Of a stretch of 56,002 nt of DNA, positions 16,162 through 25,503 are shown in pieces. Under the pieces are notes generated by a model. The model worked only from the letters and a program-made list of their open reading frames with translations. It did not search any database and was not told the origin of the DNA. Every line of letters begins with the position of its first letter. The first letter of the stretch is position 1. A program made the translations under genes and the position numbers. This stretch comes from Candidatus Blautia faecipullorum (GTDB lineage: Bacteria > Bacillota > Clostridia > Lachnospirales > Lachnospiraceae), in NCBI GenBank assembly GCA_019115125.1, contig DXEG01000022.1, forward strand, positions 1 through 56,002, in the 5' to 3' direction.

Positions 16162-17079
16162 ATGGATAAATTAGAGTTTGTGGCAGGGCCGGAGGAGCAG
16201 TCTGTCCGGATCGACCGGTATCTTGCCGGACACTGCGGGGAGTTTTCCCGTTCCTATCTTCAAAAGCTATTGAAGGAGCAGGCCGTATCTGTCAACGGAA
16301 AGCCTGTTAAGGCGAACTATAAAATACAACCGGGAGACCAGATTTCTTTGCTGATCCCGGAATTACAGAAATTGGATATTCTTCCGGAGGACATTCCTCT
16401 GGATATTCTTTATGAGGACGATTACCTGCTTGTGGTCAATAAACCCAAGGACATGGTCGTACATCCCAGCGCCGGACATACAGAAGGAACCCTTGTCAAC
16501 GCGGTGATGGCTCATTGCGGAGAGCATCTGTCAGGAATTAACGGTGTTCTCCGTCCGGGAATTGTCCACAGGATCGACAAAGATACTACAGGCGCCCTTC
16601 TTATCTGCAAGGATGACGCTGTCCACAGAGATTTGGCGGAGCAGCTGAAGGAGCACAGTATCCGGCGCCGTTACAGGGCCATTGTCTGCGGGAATCTGAA
16701 AGAGGATGAGGGAACTGTAGACGCTCCCATCGGCCGACATCCCATAGACCGGAAAAAAATGGCCGTGAACTATAAAAACGGAAAGGACGCGGTGACTCAT
16801 TACCGGGTTCTTGAGCGTTTCGGAAAGTATACCTATATTGAATGCAGGCTGGAAACAGGACGTACACATCAGATCCGTGTTCATATGGCCAGCATCGGAC
16901 ATCCTCTTCTGGGAGACGCGGTTTACGGATCATCCCGGAATTCTAAAAACCTGCAGGGACAGGTTCTTCACGCCATGATCCTTGGATTTCGCCATCCAGC
17001 GACAGGAGAGTATATAGAGTTTGAAGCGCCGTTGCCAGAATATTTTTTGAAACTTTTAGATAAATTGAGAAAGAGATAA
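16162..17079 (+). CDS. rluD: RluD-family 23S rRNA pseudouridine synthase
   Basis: 305 residues. An N-terminal S4 domain (about 16-75) is followed by the catalytic domain with D139 in HRIDKDTTG, then RTHQIRVHMA and GHPLLGDAVYG. Modifies uridines in 23S rRNA helix 69 or similar; the exact site is not predictable here. The intergenic stretch before it has a GCG(T)CCCC/GGGGCGC hairpin. Confidence 0.93.
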   Translation: MDKLEFVAGPEEQSVRIDRYLAGHCGEFSRSYLQKLLKEQAVSVNGKPVKANYKIQPGDQISLLIPELQKLDILPEDIPLDILYEDDYLLVVNKPKDMVVHPSAGHTEGTLVNAVMAHCGEHLSGINGVLRPGIVHRIDKDTTGALLICKDDAVHRDLAEQLKEHSIRRRYRAIVCGNLKEDEGTVDAPIGRHPIDRKKMAVNYKNGKDAVTHYRVLERFGKYTYIECRLETGRTHQIRVHMASIGHPLLGDAVYGSSRNSKNLQGQVLHAMILGFRHPATGEYIEFEAPLPEYFLKLLDKLRKR

Positions 17080-17134
17080 GAACTGAACTATATTTGCTGT
17101 AAAAGGATAAGATGTCACAATAATATAAAAATAG

Positions 17135-17164
17135 TTGTCATTTCTCTCGAAAATATTGTATAAT
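17135..17164 (+). promoter_or_regulatory. Promoter before the cytidylate-kinase-like gene
   Basis: TTGTCA (17135-17140), 18 bases, TATAAT (17159-17164). Confidence 0.75.
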
Positions 17165-17202
17165 ATGTTCATAGGATTTTCGCAGAAGGGAGTGTGCAGC
17201 TT

Positions 17203-17838
17203 ATGAACAAAACAAGTTCTATTATAACAATCGGCCGGGAATTTGGCAGCGGAGGAAGACAGATCGGGCAGGAAGTAGCAAACTACTTTGGAATCAAATG
17301 CTATGACAAAGAGCTTCTTGAGCACGCGGCCAGCGACAGTGGTATCTGTAAGGAATTATTTGAACATCATGACGAGAAACCAACCAACAGCTTTTTATAT
17401 TCTCTTGTAATGGACACATATTCCTTCGGATATTCTTCTGCGGGATTTAACGAGATGCCCATGAATCATAAAATATTTCTGGCTCAGTTCGATGCCATCA
17501 AAAAGCTGGCGGGAGAGGGGCCCTGCGTCATGGTAGGGCGCTGTGCGGATTACGCTCTGGCAGACTGGCCGGACTGCTTCAGCGTTTACGTCCACGCTGA
17601 CATGGACGCGCGGATCCGCAGGATCGCGCAGAAATACAGCCTGTCGGACAAAAAGGCGAAGGATATGATCATTAAGACGGACAAAAGCAGATCCAGCTAT
17701 TATAATTATTATACCAACAAAAAATGGGGAGACGCGCAGAGCTATCATCTCTGTGTAGACAGCAGCAAGCTTGGCGTTGAAAATACAGCTAAAGTAATTA
17801 TCCAGGCAGTTCAGGTCTTTGACGGATCCAAGAAGTGA
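17203..17838 (+). CDS. Cytidylate kinase-like family protein
   Basis: 211 residues from the ATG at 17203; an upstream GTG at 17194 is too close to the AAGGGAG site. The P-loop variant ITIGREFGSGGRQIG and MVGRCADYAL match the AAK/cytidylate-kinase-like family frequent in Clostridia and Bacteroidales. A nucleotide kinase fold is likely but the substrate is unknown; the true cytidylate kinase is usually a separate gene (cmk). A hairpin (17866-17890) separates it from dtd. Confidence 0.85.
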   Translation: MNKTSSIITIGREFGSGGRQIGQEVANYFGIKCYDKELLEHAASDSGICKELFEHHDEKPTNSFLYSLVMDTYSFGYSSAGFNEMPMNHKIFLAQFDAIKKLAGEGPCVMVGRCADYALADWPDCFSVYVHADMDARIRRIAQKYSLSDKKAKDMIIKTDKSRSSYYNYYTNKKWGDAQSYHLCVDSSKLGVENTAKVIIQAVQVFDGSKK

Positions 17839-17923
17839 TATCAGCGTCAAATAGACAAAAATCCTATGCGGGGCCTTCCCGCTAAGGGATTTGGGAATAA
17901 GACAGCAAAGGCAGGAGATATAC

Positions 17924-18370
17924 ATGAAACTGGTAATACAGCGGGTTCTTGAAGCTTGCGTAAAGGTAGATGGAAAAACTGTAGGAAGGATTAACAAAGG
18001 CTTTCTGGTTTTTGTAGGAGTAGGGAAGGACGACAGCCGTGAAACCGCGGACAGATATCTGAAGAAGCTTCTTGGACTTCGGATTTTTGAAGACGAAAAC
18101 GGAAAGACAAATCTTTCTCTGAAGGATGTAAACGGAGAACTTTTGTTTGTTTCGCAGTTTACCCTTTATGCCAACTGCCGCAAGGGCAACCGTCCCAGCT
18201 TCATCGACGCGGGGGATCCCGGAGAAGCGGAGGCCCTTTACGAATATATGATACAGAAGGCTTCGGAAACCGTTCCCACCGTACAGCACGGGATTTTCGG
18301 CGCGGACATGAAGGTATCTCTTGTAAATGACGGGCCGTTTACGGTGATCCTTGACGAACATATTTTATAA
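17924..18370 (+). CDS. dtd: D-aminoacyl-tRNA deacylase
   Basis: 148 residues from the ATG at 17924 ([15 protein letters not shown]). SQFTLYA and the cross-subunit GP motif in NDGPFTV are diagnostic. Removes D-amino acids (and glycine from tRNA-Ala) from tRNA. End of the unit; a strong terminator lies about 100 bases downstream. Confidence 0.96.
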   Translation: MKLVIQRVLEACVKVDGKTVGRINKGFLVFVGVGKDDSRETADRYLKKLLGLRIFEDENGKTNLSLKDVNGELLFVSQFTLYANCRKGNRPSFIDAGDPGEAEALYEYMIQKASETVPTVQHGIFGADMKVSLVNDGPFTVILDEHIL

Positions 18371-18473
18371 GCGCAGTATTCACTGAGAATGAGTCCGGCT
18401 GATCATACGCAGCCCGGAACACAAGCTTATTAAGCGGATTGATATAAAGTAAATATGACGTATAAAAAGGATT

Positions 18474-18518
18474 GGACGAAAATTCCTGCGCAGTATCAGG
18501 ATTTTCGTCCGTTCTTTT
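18474..18518 (+). terminator. Rho-independent terminator after dtd
   Basis: GGACGAAAATTCCTG (18474-18488) pairs with CAGGATTTTCGTCC (18497-18510) with one bulge, followed by GTTCTTTT. Confidence 0.85.
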
Positions 18519-18725
18519 ATGAGGGATTTAAAAATGCAGAAAGTTTATTTTTTATTCATCATTATGTAATTATGTATTATTTACAGATCCAGCAAATTGT
18601 CTTGGAATTGATTCGGAGAAGTGAACAGAAAAAAGAATATGCTAAATAAGTGCGGTTTGGATGTGAGAAGGGATTTATATAGTGCCACTAATCTATACGA
18701 CAAACCCGAGTTTTTCATATAGATA
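18519..18725. other. AT-rich gap without a supported gene
   Basis: The stretch between the dtd terminator and the next promoter is AT-rich. A 64-codon open frame (18455-18649) runs through the terminator hairpin, has no ribosome binding site and resembles nothing I know, so I do not call it a gene. Confidence 0.5.
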
Positions 18726-18754
18726 TAGACAAAATAAACCGTATATGGTATGAT
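18726..18754 (+). promoter_or_regulatory. Candidate promoter of the tyrosine recombinase gene
   Basis: TAGACA (18726-18731), 17 bases, TATGAT (18749-18754); about 140 bases before the start codon. Confidence 0.45.
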
Positions 18755-18894
18755 TATTCCAGTCCAAAGCCTATCGCTTCTAAAGTTTACAGACAAAGCC
18801 ATTGCGATTAAGGCACAGACTTTTTTCAGCAAAAACATTTTAATTTAATTATGGCAATTAATATGTGATTATTAACAAAAGGAGCCAGACTCAT

Positions 18895-19953
18895 ATGGAA
18901 AACAGACAGACCTACCATGAACATACAGACATCGAAAACACCCTCCGGCTGCGTCAGGTCCTTGAGACGCTTCCTCCTTTCTGCAGGGACTATTTCCGGT
19001 CTATTGACGCTACAACCACCGCTAAGACGAGGATTTCCTACGCTTACGATATCCGCATTTTTTTCCAGTTTCTTCTGGACACCAATCCCTCCTTCAAAGA
19101 AAAATCCATGAGGGACTTTACCGTGGATGTGCTGGATCAGGTGAAGGCCGTGGATATTGAAGAATATGAAGAATATCTGAAGGTATATCAGAACGGCGGC
19201 CGGCTGGAAACAAACGGCGAACGTGGACTGAAGCGTAAAATATCCGCTCTGCGGAGCTTTTATGCATATTACTATAAACGGGAAATGATCCGGACAAATC
19301 CTGCGGTTCTTGTGGATGTGCCGAAGATCCATCAGAAAAGTATCATAAAGCTGGACGCCGACGAAGTGGCCATGCTGCTGGATTATATCGAGCACTGCGG
19401 CGATCAGCTTACCGGACAGAAACGTGTGTTTTATGAAAAAACAAAGGAACGTGATCTTGCCATTGTAACCCTTCTTCTTGGAACCGGGATCCGTGTTTCT
19501 GAGTGCGTCGGACTTGATATTGAGGATGTGGATTTTAAAAATAACGGAATCAAAGTAACCCGCAAGGGCGGAAACGAGATGGTAGTTTATTTTGGCCCGG
19601 AGGTAGAAAAAGCGCTGAAGCGTTATCTGGAGATCCGCGAAAATATCACTCCCCTCTCCGGCCATGAACACGCGCTCTTCTACTCTTCCCAGAGACGCAG
19701 GATCGGGGTGCAGGCCGTGGAAAATCTGGTAAAAAAATATTCCAGGCAGATTACCACGACCAAAAAAATCACACCTCATAAGCTCCGCAGTACCTACGGA
19801 ACCGCATTGTACCAGGAAACAGGCGATATTTACCTTGTAGCGGACGTTCTGGGGCATAGAGACGTAAATACTACCAAGAAGCATTACGCCGCCCTGGACG
19901 ACGCCAGAAGGCGTCAGGCGGCTACTGCCGTAAGGCTGAGGGAGGAGGAATAA
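18895..19953 (+). CDS. Tyrosine recombinase, XerS/XerD-like
   Basis: 352 residues from the ATG at 18895 behind AGGAG. An N-terminal SAM-like core-binding domain (about 20-150) is followed by the catalytic domain with GTGIRVSEC (Arg), HKLRSTYGT (His-x-x-Arg), LGHRDVNTTKKHY (His and nucleophile Tyr). The length and single-gene setting resemble chromosome-dimer-resolving XerS/XerA-type enzymes more than a phage integrase, as no excisionase, att duplication or phage gene is next to it. A dif-like site was not identified in the window. Confidence 0.8.
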   Translation: MENRQTYHEHTDIENTLRLRQVLETLPPFCRDYFRSIDATTTAKTRISYAYDIRIFFQFLLDTNPSFKEKSMRDFTVDVLDQVKAVDIEEYEEYLKVYQNGGRLETNGERGLKRKISALRSFYAYYYKREMIRTNPAVLVDVPKIHQKSIIKLDADEVAMLLDYIEHCGDQLTGQKRVFYEKTKERDLAIVTLLLGTGIRVSECVGLDIEDVDFKNNGIKVTRKGGNEMVVYFGPEVEKALKRYLEIRENITPLSGHEHALFYSSQRRRIGVQAVENLVKKYSRQITTTKKITPHKLRSTYGTALYQETGDIYLVADVLGHRDVNTTKKHYAALDDARRRQAATAVRLREEE

Positions 19954-19985
19954 CCAGTATCAGCCCTTTGTATCTATAAGACAAC

Positions 19986-20780
19986 TCATCTCCATTGAAT
20001 CTGCGCGGGCTTACGCGGCGCTGTCCTGCGGTAAGATACCGCCGGATATCCGATCAGCATCGTGCAGACAATGGGCCTGTTTTCTTCAAGCTCAAGCCAT
20101 TCCGCGGTTTTTGGACAGGCGTTTGCCACTCTGGTGAGATAGCCGTCGTAAAGGATTCCCAAGCCCTCCGCCACGGCCATATTTTCGATGTTTGAAGCGG
20201 CCAGCCCGGCGTCAAGCGCATTGTCGGCTGCGATAAAAAGGACTGCCGGCGCGTTAAAGAAGAGTCCGTCGTCTTTGGGGTTATCACGGCGACGGCGGTA
20301 CAGGAATTTGAAAAACATTGAATACTGAGGCATAGTTTCTTTTATTTTCTCCGCCATTTCAGGCATTTCGTTCCACAGCAGTGTCTTCAGCTCATCCAGT
20401 TGTTCCTGAACCACAATAAAACGGCAGCCCTGCCGGTTTTTTGCAGTAGGAGTATATCTTCCTGCCTGAAGGATTTTCTCGAGAATCAATCTGTCAATTT
20501 TTTCCTCCCGGAAATTACGGATGCTTCTGCGGAATTTTACCGAATGAAGAAAATTTTCAGGATCTACCTGAAAAGAGGGGCCGTCGTACTCTTCCACATC
20601 ATCCATATCGTATTCCGGAATAGAAACTGCCCCCTTAGGACAGACCGCCACGCAGTGCCCGCACTGGATACAGTCCGGCTTATAAACGGCTGTACCTTCC
20701 TTCAGACTGATTTTTCCGGCAGGGCAATCCTCTGCGCATAGACCGCAGCCGACACATTTTTCTTTATTAATGACAATCAT
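19986..20780 (-). CDS. Ferredoxin-domain nitroreductase family protein
   Basis: 264 residues. Two [4Fe-4S] motifs are visible: C9-x2-C12-x2-C15-x3-C19 and C37-x2-C40-x2-C43-x3-C47. The rest is an FMN-binding nitroreductase fold (RRSIRNF; AGRYTPTAKNRQGCRFIVV; AVLFIAADNALDAGLAASNIENMAVAEGLG region). Probably a flavin oxidoreductase fed by its own ferredoxin domain; the substrate is unknown. A terminator lies between it and the lipid/peptide cluster, so it is likely a separate unit. Confidence 0.88.
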   Translation of the reverse strand: MIVINKEKCVGCGLCAEDCPAGKISLKEGTAVYKPDCIQCGHCVAVCPKGAVSIPEYDMDDVEEYDGPSFQVDPENFLHSVKFRRSIRNFREEKIDRLILEKILQAGRYTPTAKNRQGCRFIVVQEQLDELKTLLWNEMPEMAEKIKETMPQYSMFFKFLYRRRRDNPKDDGLFFNAPAVLFIAADNALDAGLAASNIENMAVAEGLGILYDGYLTRVANACPKTAEWLELEENRPIVCTMLIGYPAVSYRRTAPRKPAQIQWR

Positions 20781-20821
20781 GAACGATCCTTCCTTTCTTT
20801 TATATATACTTTATATTTAGC

Positions 20822-20850
20822 AAAACAGAGCGGGACCTCTTCCGTCCCGC
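20822..20850 (-). terminator. Terminator of the adenylation/carrier cluster
   Basis: On the minus strand GCGGGAC (20850-20844) pairs with GTCCCGC (20836-20830), followed by TCTGTTTTG. Confidence 0.75.
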
Positions 20851-20871
20851 CCTGAATAGCCTTCTGTAAAA

Positions 20872-22380
20872 TTAGAATCTCTTGATTTTTCTGGTAGTTG
20901 TTTTTTCAAATTCTGTGTCACGGACGATCAGGCTGTAAATTTTTTTCTGTGGAGCCGCCGTACGGTTATATTCGTCAATAACCTCCTGGAGCTTTTCCCG
21001 TGTATCCTTAATTTTTTTCTTTTTTACATAATCCTGATCCGGATAAATCTCCGCCTCAATAACGCCGTTATTTTCTCTTACAAGCACCTCTCCCACCAGA
21101 CGGTTTGTGCTCAGGGCGTTTTCCAGCTCCTCAGGAGAAACATTTTCACCGTTCTTGGTAATGATCAGATTTTTCTTTCGTCCGGTCAGATAGACGAAGC
21201 CCTCGTCGTCCACATATCCAAGATCTCCTGTTTTCAGCCAGCCGTCTTCCAGTGTCTCTGCTGTTTCCTCGGGCATTTTATAGTAACCCTGCATAACGCT
21301 GCTTCCTTTTACCCACAGCTCGCCGTCCACTGTTTTCGCTTCGCAGTTAGGGAGAAGCTGCCCTACAGCTTCTTTACGGATATTCCACTTCTGAGTGGCG
21401 CTTATGACCGGCGCGCACTCCGTCATTCCGTATCCCTGCTGAATGGTGATATCATACTTGCTGAAAAGATCGATATAAGCAGGATCCAGGTAAGCTCCGC
21501 CGCTGCAGATGGTGTGGAACTGTTTTCCAAACACCTGGCTTTTAACAAGCTTTGCGGGAAGGAGAGACGCCTCTTCAAGCTTCTTTGCCATGGTCTCGAT
21601 CATCAGCGGAACCATAAGGATCATCTCCGGCTTAAACAGCTTGATGTTTTTCGCCACACGCATCAGAGAATCATTGATACAGATAATGGATGCCAGAGAA
21701 ATTCCTTTCAGGATATCCATGCTCAGGCAGTAAGCATGATGGATGGGAAGCACGGTCATAACCACCGTACGCGCCGGGATTTTCATATCCAGACAGGTTG
21801 CGTTTTCCGCGACATTCCGGTGGGTCAGCATAACGCCTTTGCTTTTGCCTGTGGTTCCTGAGGTGAACATGATCGTACAGAGCTGATCCGGAGCCGGCAA
21901 GAAGTCAAAAGCTCCTCTGTGCTCTTCCAGCGCCTTCCGGAATGACAGAGCGTGCTCATCATGCTCCGCCTGCTGCATGGAGATCATATATTTGAGCTGA
22001 GGGCAGCGCTCTTTTGCTATCGCCGCCACATCCTTGCGCACATCGTCGTAAACAAGTATTGTGGAATCTGAGCGGCTGATAAGATCGCATACATCCTCCG
22101 CCGGAAGGTTTACATCCAGGGGAACGATCACACTTCCGCTGTTTACTGTACCAAAATAGGTGACAAGCCATTCGTAGGAGGTCATTCCAATAACAGCAAT
22201 ATGATGTCCCTGCTCTCCCAGATCCCTGAGAATACAGGAAAAGCTTTCGCTGTCCTCTTTTAACTGAGTATATGTTTTTGATTCGATTTCATTTTTGCCT
22301 TTTTTATAACGGATCGCATCCTCCGGACCATAATTCTTTTCCGTATTGGTCAGGATCTCACGGACAGTACTGCAAAGCAT
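20872..22380 (-). CDS. Class I adenylate-forming enzyme (acyl/aminoacyl-activating)
   Basis: 502 residues. The phosphate-binding motif IMFTSGTTGKSKG lies near residue 170, followed by QQGYGMTECAP, LKTGDLGYVDDEG and the hinge TGRKKNLIITKNGENVSPEE. The enzyme should activate a carboxylic acid as its AMP ester and pass it to a thiol, here most likely the adjacent carrier protein rather than CoA. It resembles long-chain acyl ligases and stand-alone NRPS adenylation domains; the substrate cannot be told. Last gene of the five-gene unit. Confidence 0.88.
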   Translation of the reverse strand: MLCSTVREILTNTEKNYGPEDAIRYKKGKNEIESKTYTQLKEDSESFSCILRDLGEQGHHIAVIGMTSYEWLVTYFGTVNSGSVIVPLDVNLPAEDVCDLISRSDSTILVYDDVRKDVAAIAKERCPQLKYMISMQQAEHDEHALSFRKALEEHRGAFDFLPAPDQLCTIMFTSGTTGKSKGVMLTHRNVAENATCLDMKIPARTVVMTVLPIHHAYCLSMDILKGISLASIICINDSLMRVAKNIKLFKPEMILMVPLMIETMAKKLEEASLLPAKLVKSQVFGKQFHTICSGGAYLDPAYIDLFSKYDITIQQGYGMTECAPVISATQKWNIRKEAVGQLLPNCEAKTVDGELWVKGSSVMQGYYKMPEETAETLEDGWLKTGDLGYVDDEGFVYLTGRKKNLIITKNGENVSPEELENALSTNRLVGEVLVRENNGVIEAEIYPDQDYVKKKKIKDTREKLQEVIDEYNRTAAPQKKIYSLIVRDTEFEKTTTRKIKRF

Positions 22381-22432
22381 AATTTTCTATTCCTTTCTTT
22401 ATATGAAGTAGGAGCTGTATATAACCGGGACT

Positions 22433-22666
22433 TTAGTTGTCGGAAGCCAGTTTTTCCAGATAGTCCACAGCTTCCTGCACAGTACGGATATTAACTGCCT
22501 CCGTCTGCTCAACCTCTATGTCAAATTCGTCCTCAATCTCTCCCAGCATACTCATAAAATCAAAGGAGGTAAAGCCAAGATCCTCCATAAAACGAGATTC
22601 CGGGCGGATATTTTCCGGTTCTGCCTCCACATAGTTACAGATAATATTTACTAATCTCTCAAACAT
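22433..22666 (-). CDS. Acyl/peptidyl carrier protein
   Basis: 77 residues, one carrier domain. S34 in DLGFTSFDFMS is the expected phosphopantetheine site; the usual DSL is replaced by TSF, which is common in discrete carrier proteins. Acidic overall. Lies between the adenylation and condensation-like genes and is probably their shared carrier rather than the fatty-acid synthase ACP. Confidence 0.9.
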   Translation of the reverse strand: MFERLVNIICNYVEAEPENIRPESRFMEDLGFTSFDFMSMLGEIEDEFDIEVEQTEAVNIRTVQEAVDYLEKLASDN

Positions 22667-22696
22667 ATTTTTCTCCTTATTTTTGAATTCTTCTTT

Positions 22697-24103
22697 TTAA
22701 ATTAACTTAATAATTTCTCCGATGGACAGATCCGGATTTTCCGTACCTTTAAACATGATTTTGCAGAGATAATAATACAGATATTCCAGGTCGTCTCTGG
22801 AAACGGCTTTTATCTGGTGCTCGAAGTTGAAATCAAGGCCGTTATCCTCCGGACGGTGCATGACCGTCAGATACATCGCCTGAGGGCAGGTGCCGTTGGG
22901 ATACCATTTCGTCTTATAGCGGATATCTCCCAGATCGTTCAGACCCTGCTCCTTCAGCGTCATTGGCTGGTATGTCAGAGACATCGATTCGTAGGTCAGG
23001 CCAGCGTGAGGCTGCGGGTAAATCTTGGAGCGATGCGCAAAGTAAGCGGTAGGATCATAATTCGCATGACGGAAAATTTCATTCTGTTTGTCACGGATCG
23101 CATAAACGCCGTCGATAAATTTCATATCCTCTGAAAAGATCGTCCGGATAGGGAAGGAATGAATCCTTGTTCCGCCGGATTTCTTTTCTTTCAGCGTAGC
23201 CCGTCTTGCGATGGCGTTATTAATCGAAACGTCCTCCGACCCGTTCATCTTCTGGAAATATGTACGAAGGCCCATCAGAAGCAGGCAGGCCAGAGACACA
23301 TGATATTTCTCGCAGAAATCCATCAGACGTCTGGTAGGCTCCTCCTCGAGGTGGAAAATATCCAGCGCGGACTTTGTATCGTCAGAAGCATTAAAGGCGG
23401 TGCGCAGTTCAGGATTTTTGAACATCTCTCTCGCCGCTTCCAGCTTAGCTGTGCCCCGGAGACCATTATAGATGGGCTCTCCTTTTTCAATTTCCTTCTG
23501 GAAGAACTCCGTATCTCTCTGCTGAGCTTTGCTGCCGGCCTCGTATGCCAGATCCTTCTCGAGCTGTTCAATATATGACGTCATTTCCTTCGGATAAGGC
23601 ACTCCCTCGTATTTTGCGTTGCAGTAGAGCTCAATGATATCCTTCAGGAAGCAGATCAGGGACTGCGCGTCCACGATCATATGATGTGCCAGAAAATAGA
23701 CGCCGTTGAATCCGTCCGGCATTTTTATCATCACGATTCTGGTCAGAGGAGAATCCTCCATCTTGAAGGGGACTGTGGTCCACTGCTGCATGGTGGCTTC
23801 CGCTTCTTCCATTGTGACGCCGGAGAAATCTACGAATTCAATCTCTTTTTCTTCCGGATCTACGACATACTGATAAAAGGTACCTTCCTTGTCCTTTGCC
23901 AGGCGTACGCGCATACCCTCGCTCCGGGCGTAAGCCTTATTGATGGATTTTGCCAGAAGATCCCAGTCGATATCGATCTCAATGGTAAGACTGGTTCCGA
24001 TATTCAATACTGCCGCGCTTGGACAAAAAGGCAGGTAATACAAATGGAATTTCTGTGCAACTGTCAGCGGATACACTTTGTATCCTTTTCTTTTTCTCAT
24101 CAT
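22697..24103 (-). CDS. Free-standing condensation-domain-like acyltransferase
   Basis: 468 residues. The active-site motif H140-H141-x3-D145-A (AHHMIVDAQS) matches the HHxxxD motif of NRPS condensation enzymes and related acyltransferases (wax ester synthase, PapA). The N-terminal YPLTVAQKFHLYYL also fits a condensation-domain start. It probably transfers the carrier-bound acyl group to an amine or alcohol. It overlaps the hydrolase gene by four bases (ATGA). Confidence 0.82.
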   Translation of the reverse strand: MMRKRKGYKVYPLTVAQKFHLYYLPFCPSAAVLNIGTSLTIEIDIDWDLLAKSINKAYARSEGMRVRLAKDKEGTFYQYVVDPEEKEIEFVDFSGVTMEEAEATMQQWTTVPFKMEDSPLTRIVMIKMPDGFNGVYFLAHHMIVDAQSLICFLKDIIELYCNAKYEGVPYPKEMTSYIEQLEKDLAYEAGSKAQQRDTEFFQKEIEKGEPIYNGLRGTAKLEAAREMFKNPELRTAFNASDDTKSALDIFHLEEEPTRRLMDFCEKYHVSLACLLLMGLRTYFQKMNGSEDVSINNAIARRATLKEKKSGGTRIHSFPIRTIFSEDMKFIDGVYAIRDKQNEIFRHANYDPTAYFAHRSKIYPQPHAGLTYESMSLTYQPMTLKEQGLNDLGDIRYKTKWYPNGTCPQAMYLTVMHRPEDNGLDFNFEHQIKAVSRDDLEYLYYYLCKIMFKGTENPDLSIGEIIKLI

Positions 24104-25044
24104 TTCATTATTCCTCCGATAAATGAATCAAGGGTTCCTTCATAGGCCGCAGTGTCTTTATAATAGCTCTCGCCGTGACCGGCGTCTTTGACGATCAGTT
24201 TCGACTTGGGCGACGCGCAGTTTTTATAAATCTCCCCGCACATCCAACATGGTACGAAGACGTCCTTTTCCCCATGTATAAACAGGAAGGGAACCTTTGC
24301 CTTCCTGACTTCTCTGGCGGCATTGCAGTCGTCCAGGCCGTATCCTGCGTTTTTCCTGTTCAGCTTATCTGCAATCTGAATCATCGGAAACGCTGGAAGG
24401 TGATACATACTGTGAAGTACATGAGTAAACACTTCCTTTGCCGACGTAAAGGCACAGTCTGAAACAATTCCCTTCACCTGCGGCGGAAGGCTCAGACCGC
24501 TCATCATACATACCGTAGCGCCGCCCATGGAATTTCCATGGAGAAGGATCTGCGCGTCCTCACCGATCAGGTCTTTCATCCATTTTGCCCATTCCAGGCC
24601 GTCGTAACGATCCTTGGTGCCGAAGCCGATATAGGTTCCTTCGCTGTCTCCATGAGCGCGTTCGTCGATCAGAAGCATCCGGAAGCCGTGTCTCAGGTAA
24701 TAATAGGAAAGGCTGCCGTAATCATTCAGACCCTTGCTTGTGTATCCGTGAAAGCAGATCACCGCCTTTGTGCCTTCACATCCTTTAAAATAGGTACCGT
24801 GGAGCTTCAGTCCGTCACGGGAGCGGATCCATACGTCTTCATGGGGCTGCTGCATCATCCATTCACGTCTTTCCTGCATAAGGGGCACGTATTTCCCCCA
24901 GTCCACGCCTGACATTTTTATTGTACGTTCCGTTTTCGCATTATAGCGCATCATGGTTCTTCTGTAAAAATATGCCGTGCCGCCTGCCTCCGCGGCTGCG
25001 GCGGCCCCCAGAAGCGCTGCGGCTCCTTTCAGTAAGTTTCCCAT
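24100..25044 (-). CDS. Membrane-anchored alpha/beta hydrolase
   Basis: 314 residues. Residues 5-26 form an Ala/Gly-rich hydrophobic anchor. The oxyanion region is ICFHGYTSKG, the nucleophile is S172 in GNSMGG, the acid is in HGEKDVFVP and the His is in DAGHGES. Most similar in layout to prolyl-oligopeptidase-like (YqkD/BEM46-type) serine hydrolases. In this operon it could release or trim the carrier-bound product, or act as an esterase; this is inference. Confidence 0.85.
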   Translation of the reverse strand: MGNLLKGAAALLGAAAAAEAGGTAYFYRRTMMRYNAKTERTIKMSGVDWGKYVPLMQERREWMMQQPHEDVWIRSRDGLKLHGTYFKGCEGTKAVICFHGYTSKGLNDYGSLSYYYLRHGFRMLLIDERAHGDSEGTYIGFGTKDRYDGLEWAKWMKDLIGEDAQILLHGNSMGGATVCMMSGLSLPPQVKGIVSDCAFTSAKEVFTHVLHSMYHLPAFPMIQIADKLNRKNAGYGLDDCNAAREVRKAKVPFLFIHGEKDVFVPCWMCGEIYKNCASPKSKLIVKDAGHGESYYKDTAAYEGTLDSFIGGIMK

Positions 25045-25070
25045 TTATTTCACCTGCTTTTCATATTCGC

Positions 25071-25409
25071 TTATTTCTGTTTCTTTTTACTGTCGATCAG
25101 CTCTTTCAGTCTTAAAGCCTTATCAATATTTCCATCTACCTTCAGTTTACCCAGCGTAAACGCAAGAACCGGATCTGTTTTGCCCTCCGCAAGCTTAAAC
25201 AGCGTTTCTGCGGTACAGGTAAACATGGCGTCCCTGTCAAAGTATTCATAGGGTTCCACATACAGCTTACCGTCTTTTACTTCCACATAGAAGATCCCTT
25301 CCGCATTACCGGTAATGTTGAACTGATAGGCCAGATGTTCATGAATATCACTTACATCCGCTTCCATAAACATTCCCTTCACTTTTGAGAACATATCTGC
25401 GTATGTCAT
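25071..25409 (-). CDS. SCP2 sterol-binding-domain protein
   Basis: 112 residues. The pattern GNAEGIFYVEVKDGKLYVEP...DRDAMFTCTAETLFKLAEGKTDPVLAFTLGKLKVDGNIDKALRL is that of the SCP2 fold (shown here with gaps), which holds a hydrophobic ligand. First gene of the operon, preceded by the operator-like repeats. Its presence suggests that the pathway handles a lipid-like molecule. Confidence 0.88.
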   Translation of the reverse strand: MTYADMFSKVKGMFMEADVSDIHEHLAYQFNITGNAEGIFYVEVKDGKLYVEPYEYFDRDAMFTCTAETLFKLAEGKTDPVLAFTLGKLKVDGNIDKALRLKELIDSKKKQK

Positions 25410-25445
25410 ATTTTCCTCCCTTTCGGCCGCCGCATCCGCATTTTC

Positions 25446-25458
25446 CGACTGGCGGTCA
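25446..25458. promoter_or_regulatory. TetR-type operator-like site, copy 1
   Basis: CGACTGGCGGTCA, with partial dyad symmetry (GAC...GTC). An identical site lies 44 bases away. This copy is just downstream of the predicted start of the SCP2 transcript. A nearby palindrome GTTAGCGTAAC is at 25472-25482. Confidence 0.6.
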
Positions 25459-25474
25459 TATCTTTTTCATTGTT

Positions 25475-25503
25475 AGCGTAACATCTTTTCGACTGGCGGT
25501 CAA
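25475..25503 (-). promoter_or_regulatory. Candidate promoter of the SCP2-to-adenylation operon
   Basis: On the minus strand TTGACC (25503-25498), 17 bases, TACGCT (25480-25475). The -35 lies inside operator copy 2. Confidence 0.5.
25490..25502. promoter_or_regulatory. TetR-type operator-like site, copy 2
   Basis: CGACTGGCGGTCA, identical to copy 1 and overlapping the -35 box of the minus-strand operon promoter, so occupancy would block transcription. Confidence 0.6.

Noticed and set aside
18455..18649. 64-codon frame after dtd
   Set aside because: It contains the dtd terminator hairpin and lacks a ribosome binding site.
18826..19884. 352-codon open frame on the minus strand opposite the tyrosine recombinase
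   Set aside because: The plus-strand frame has all recombinase catalytic motifs; the antisense frame is a coding shadow.
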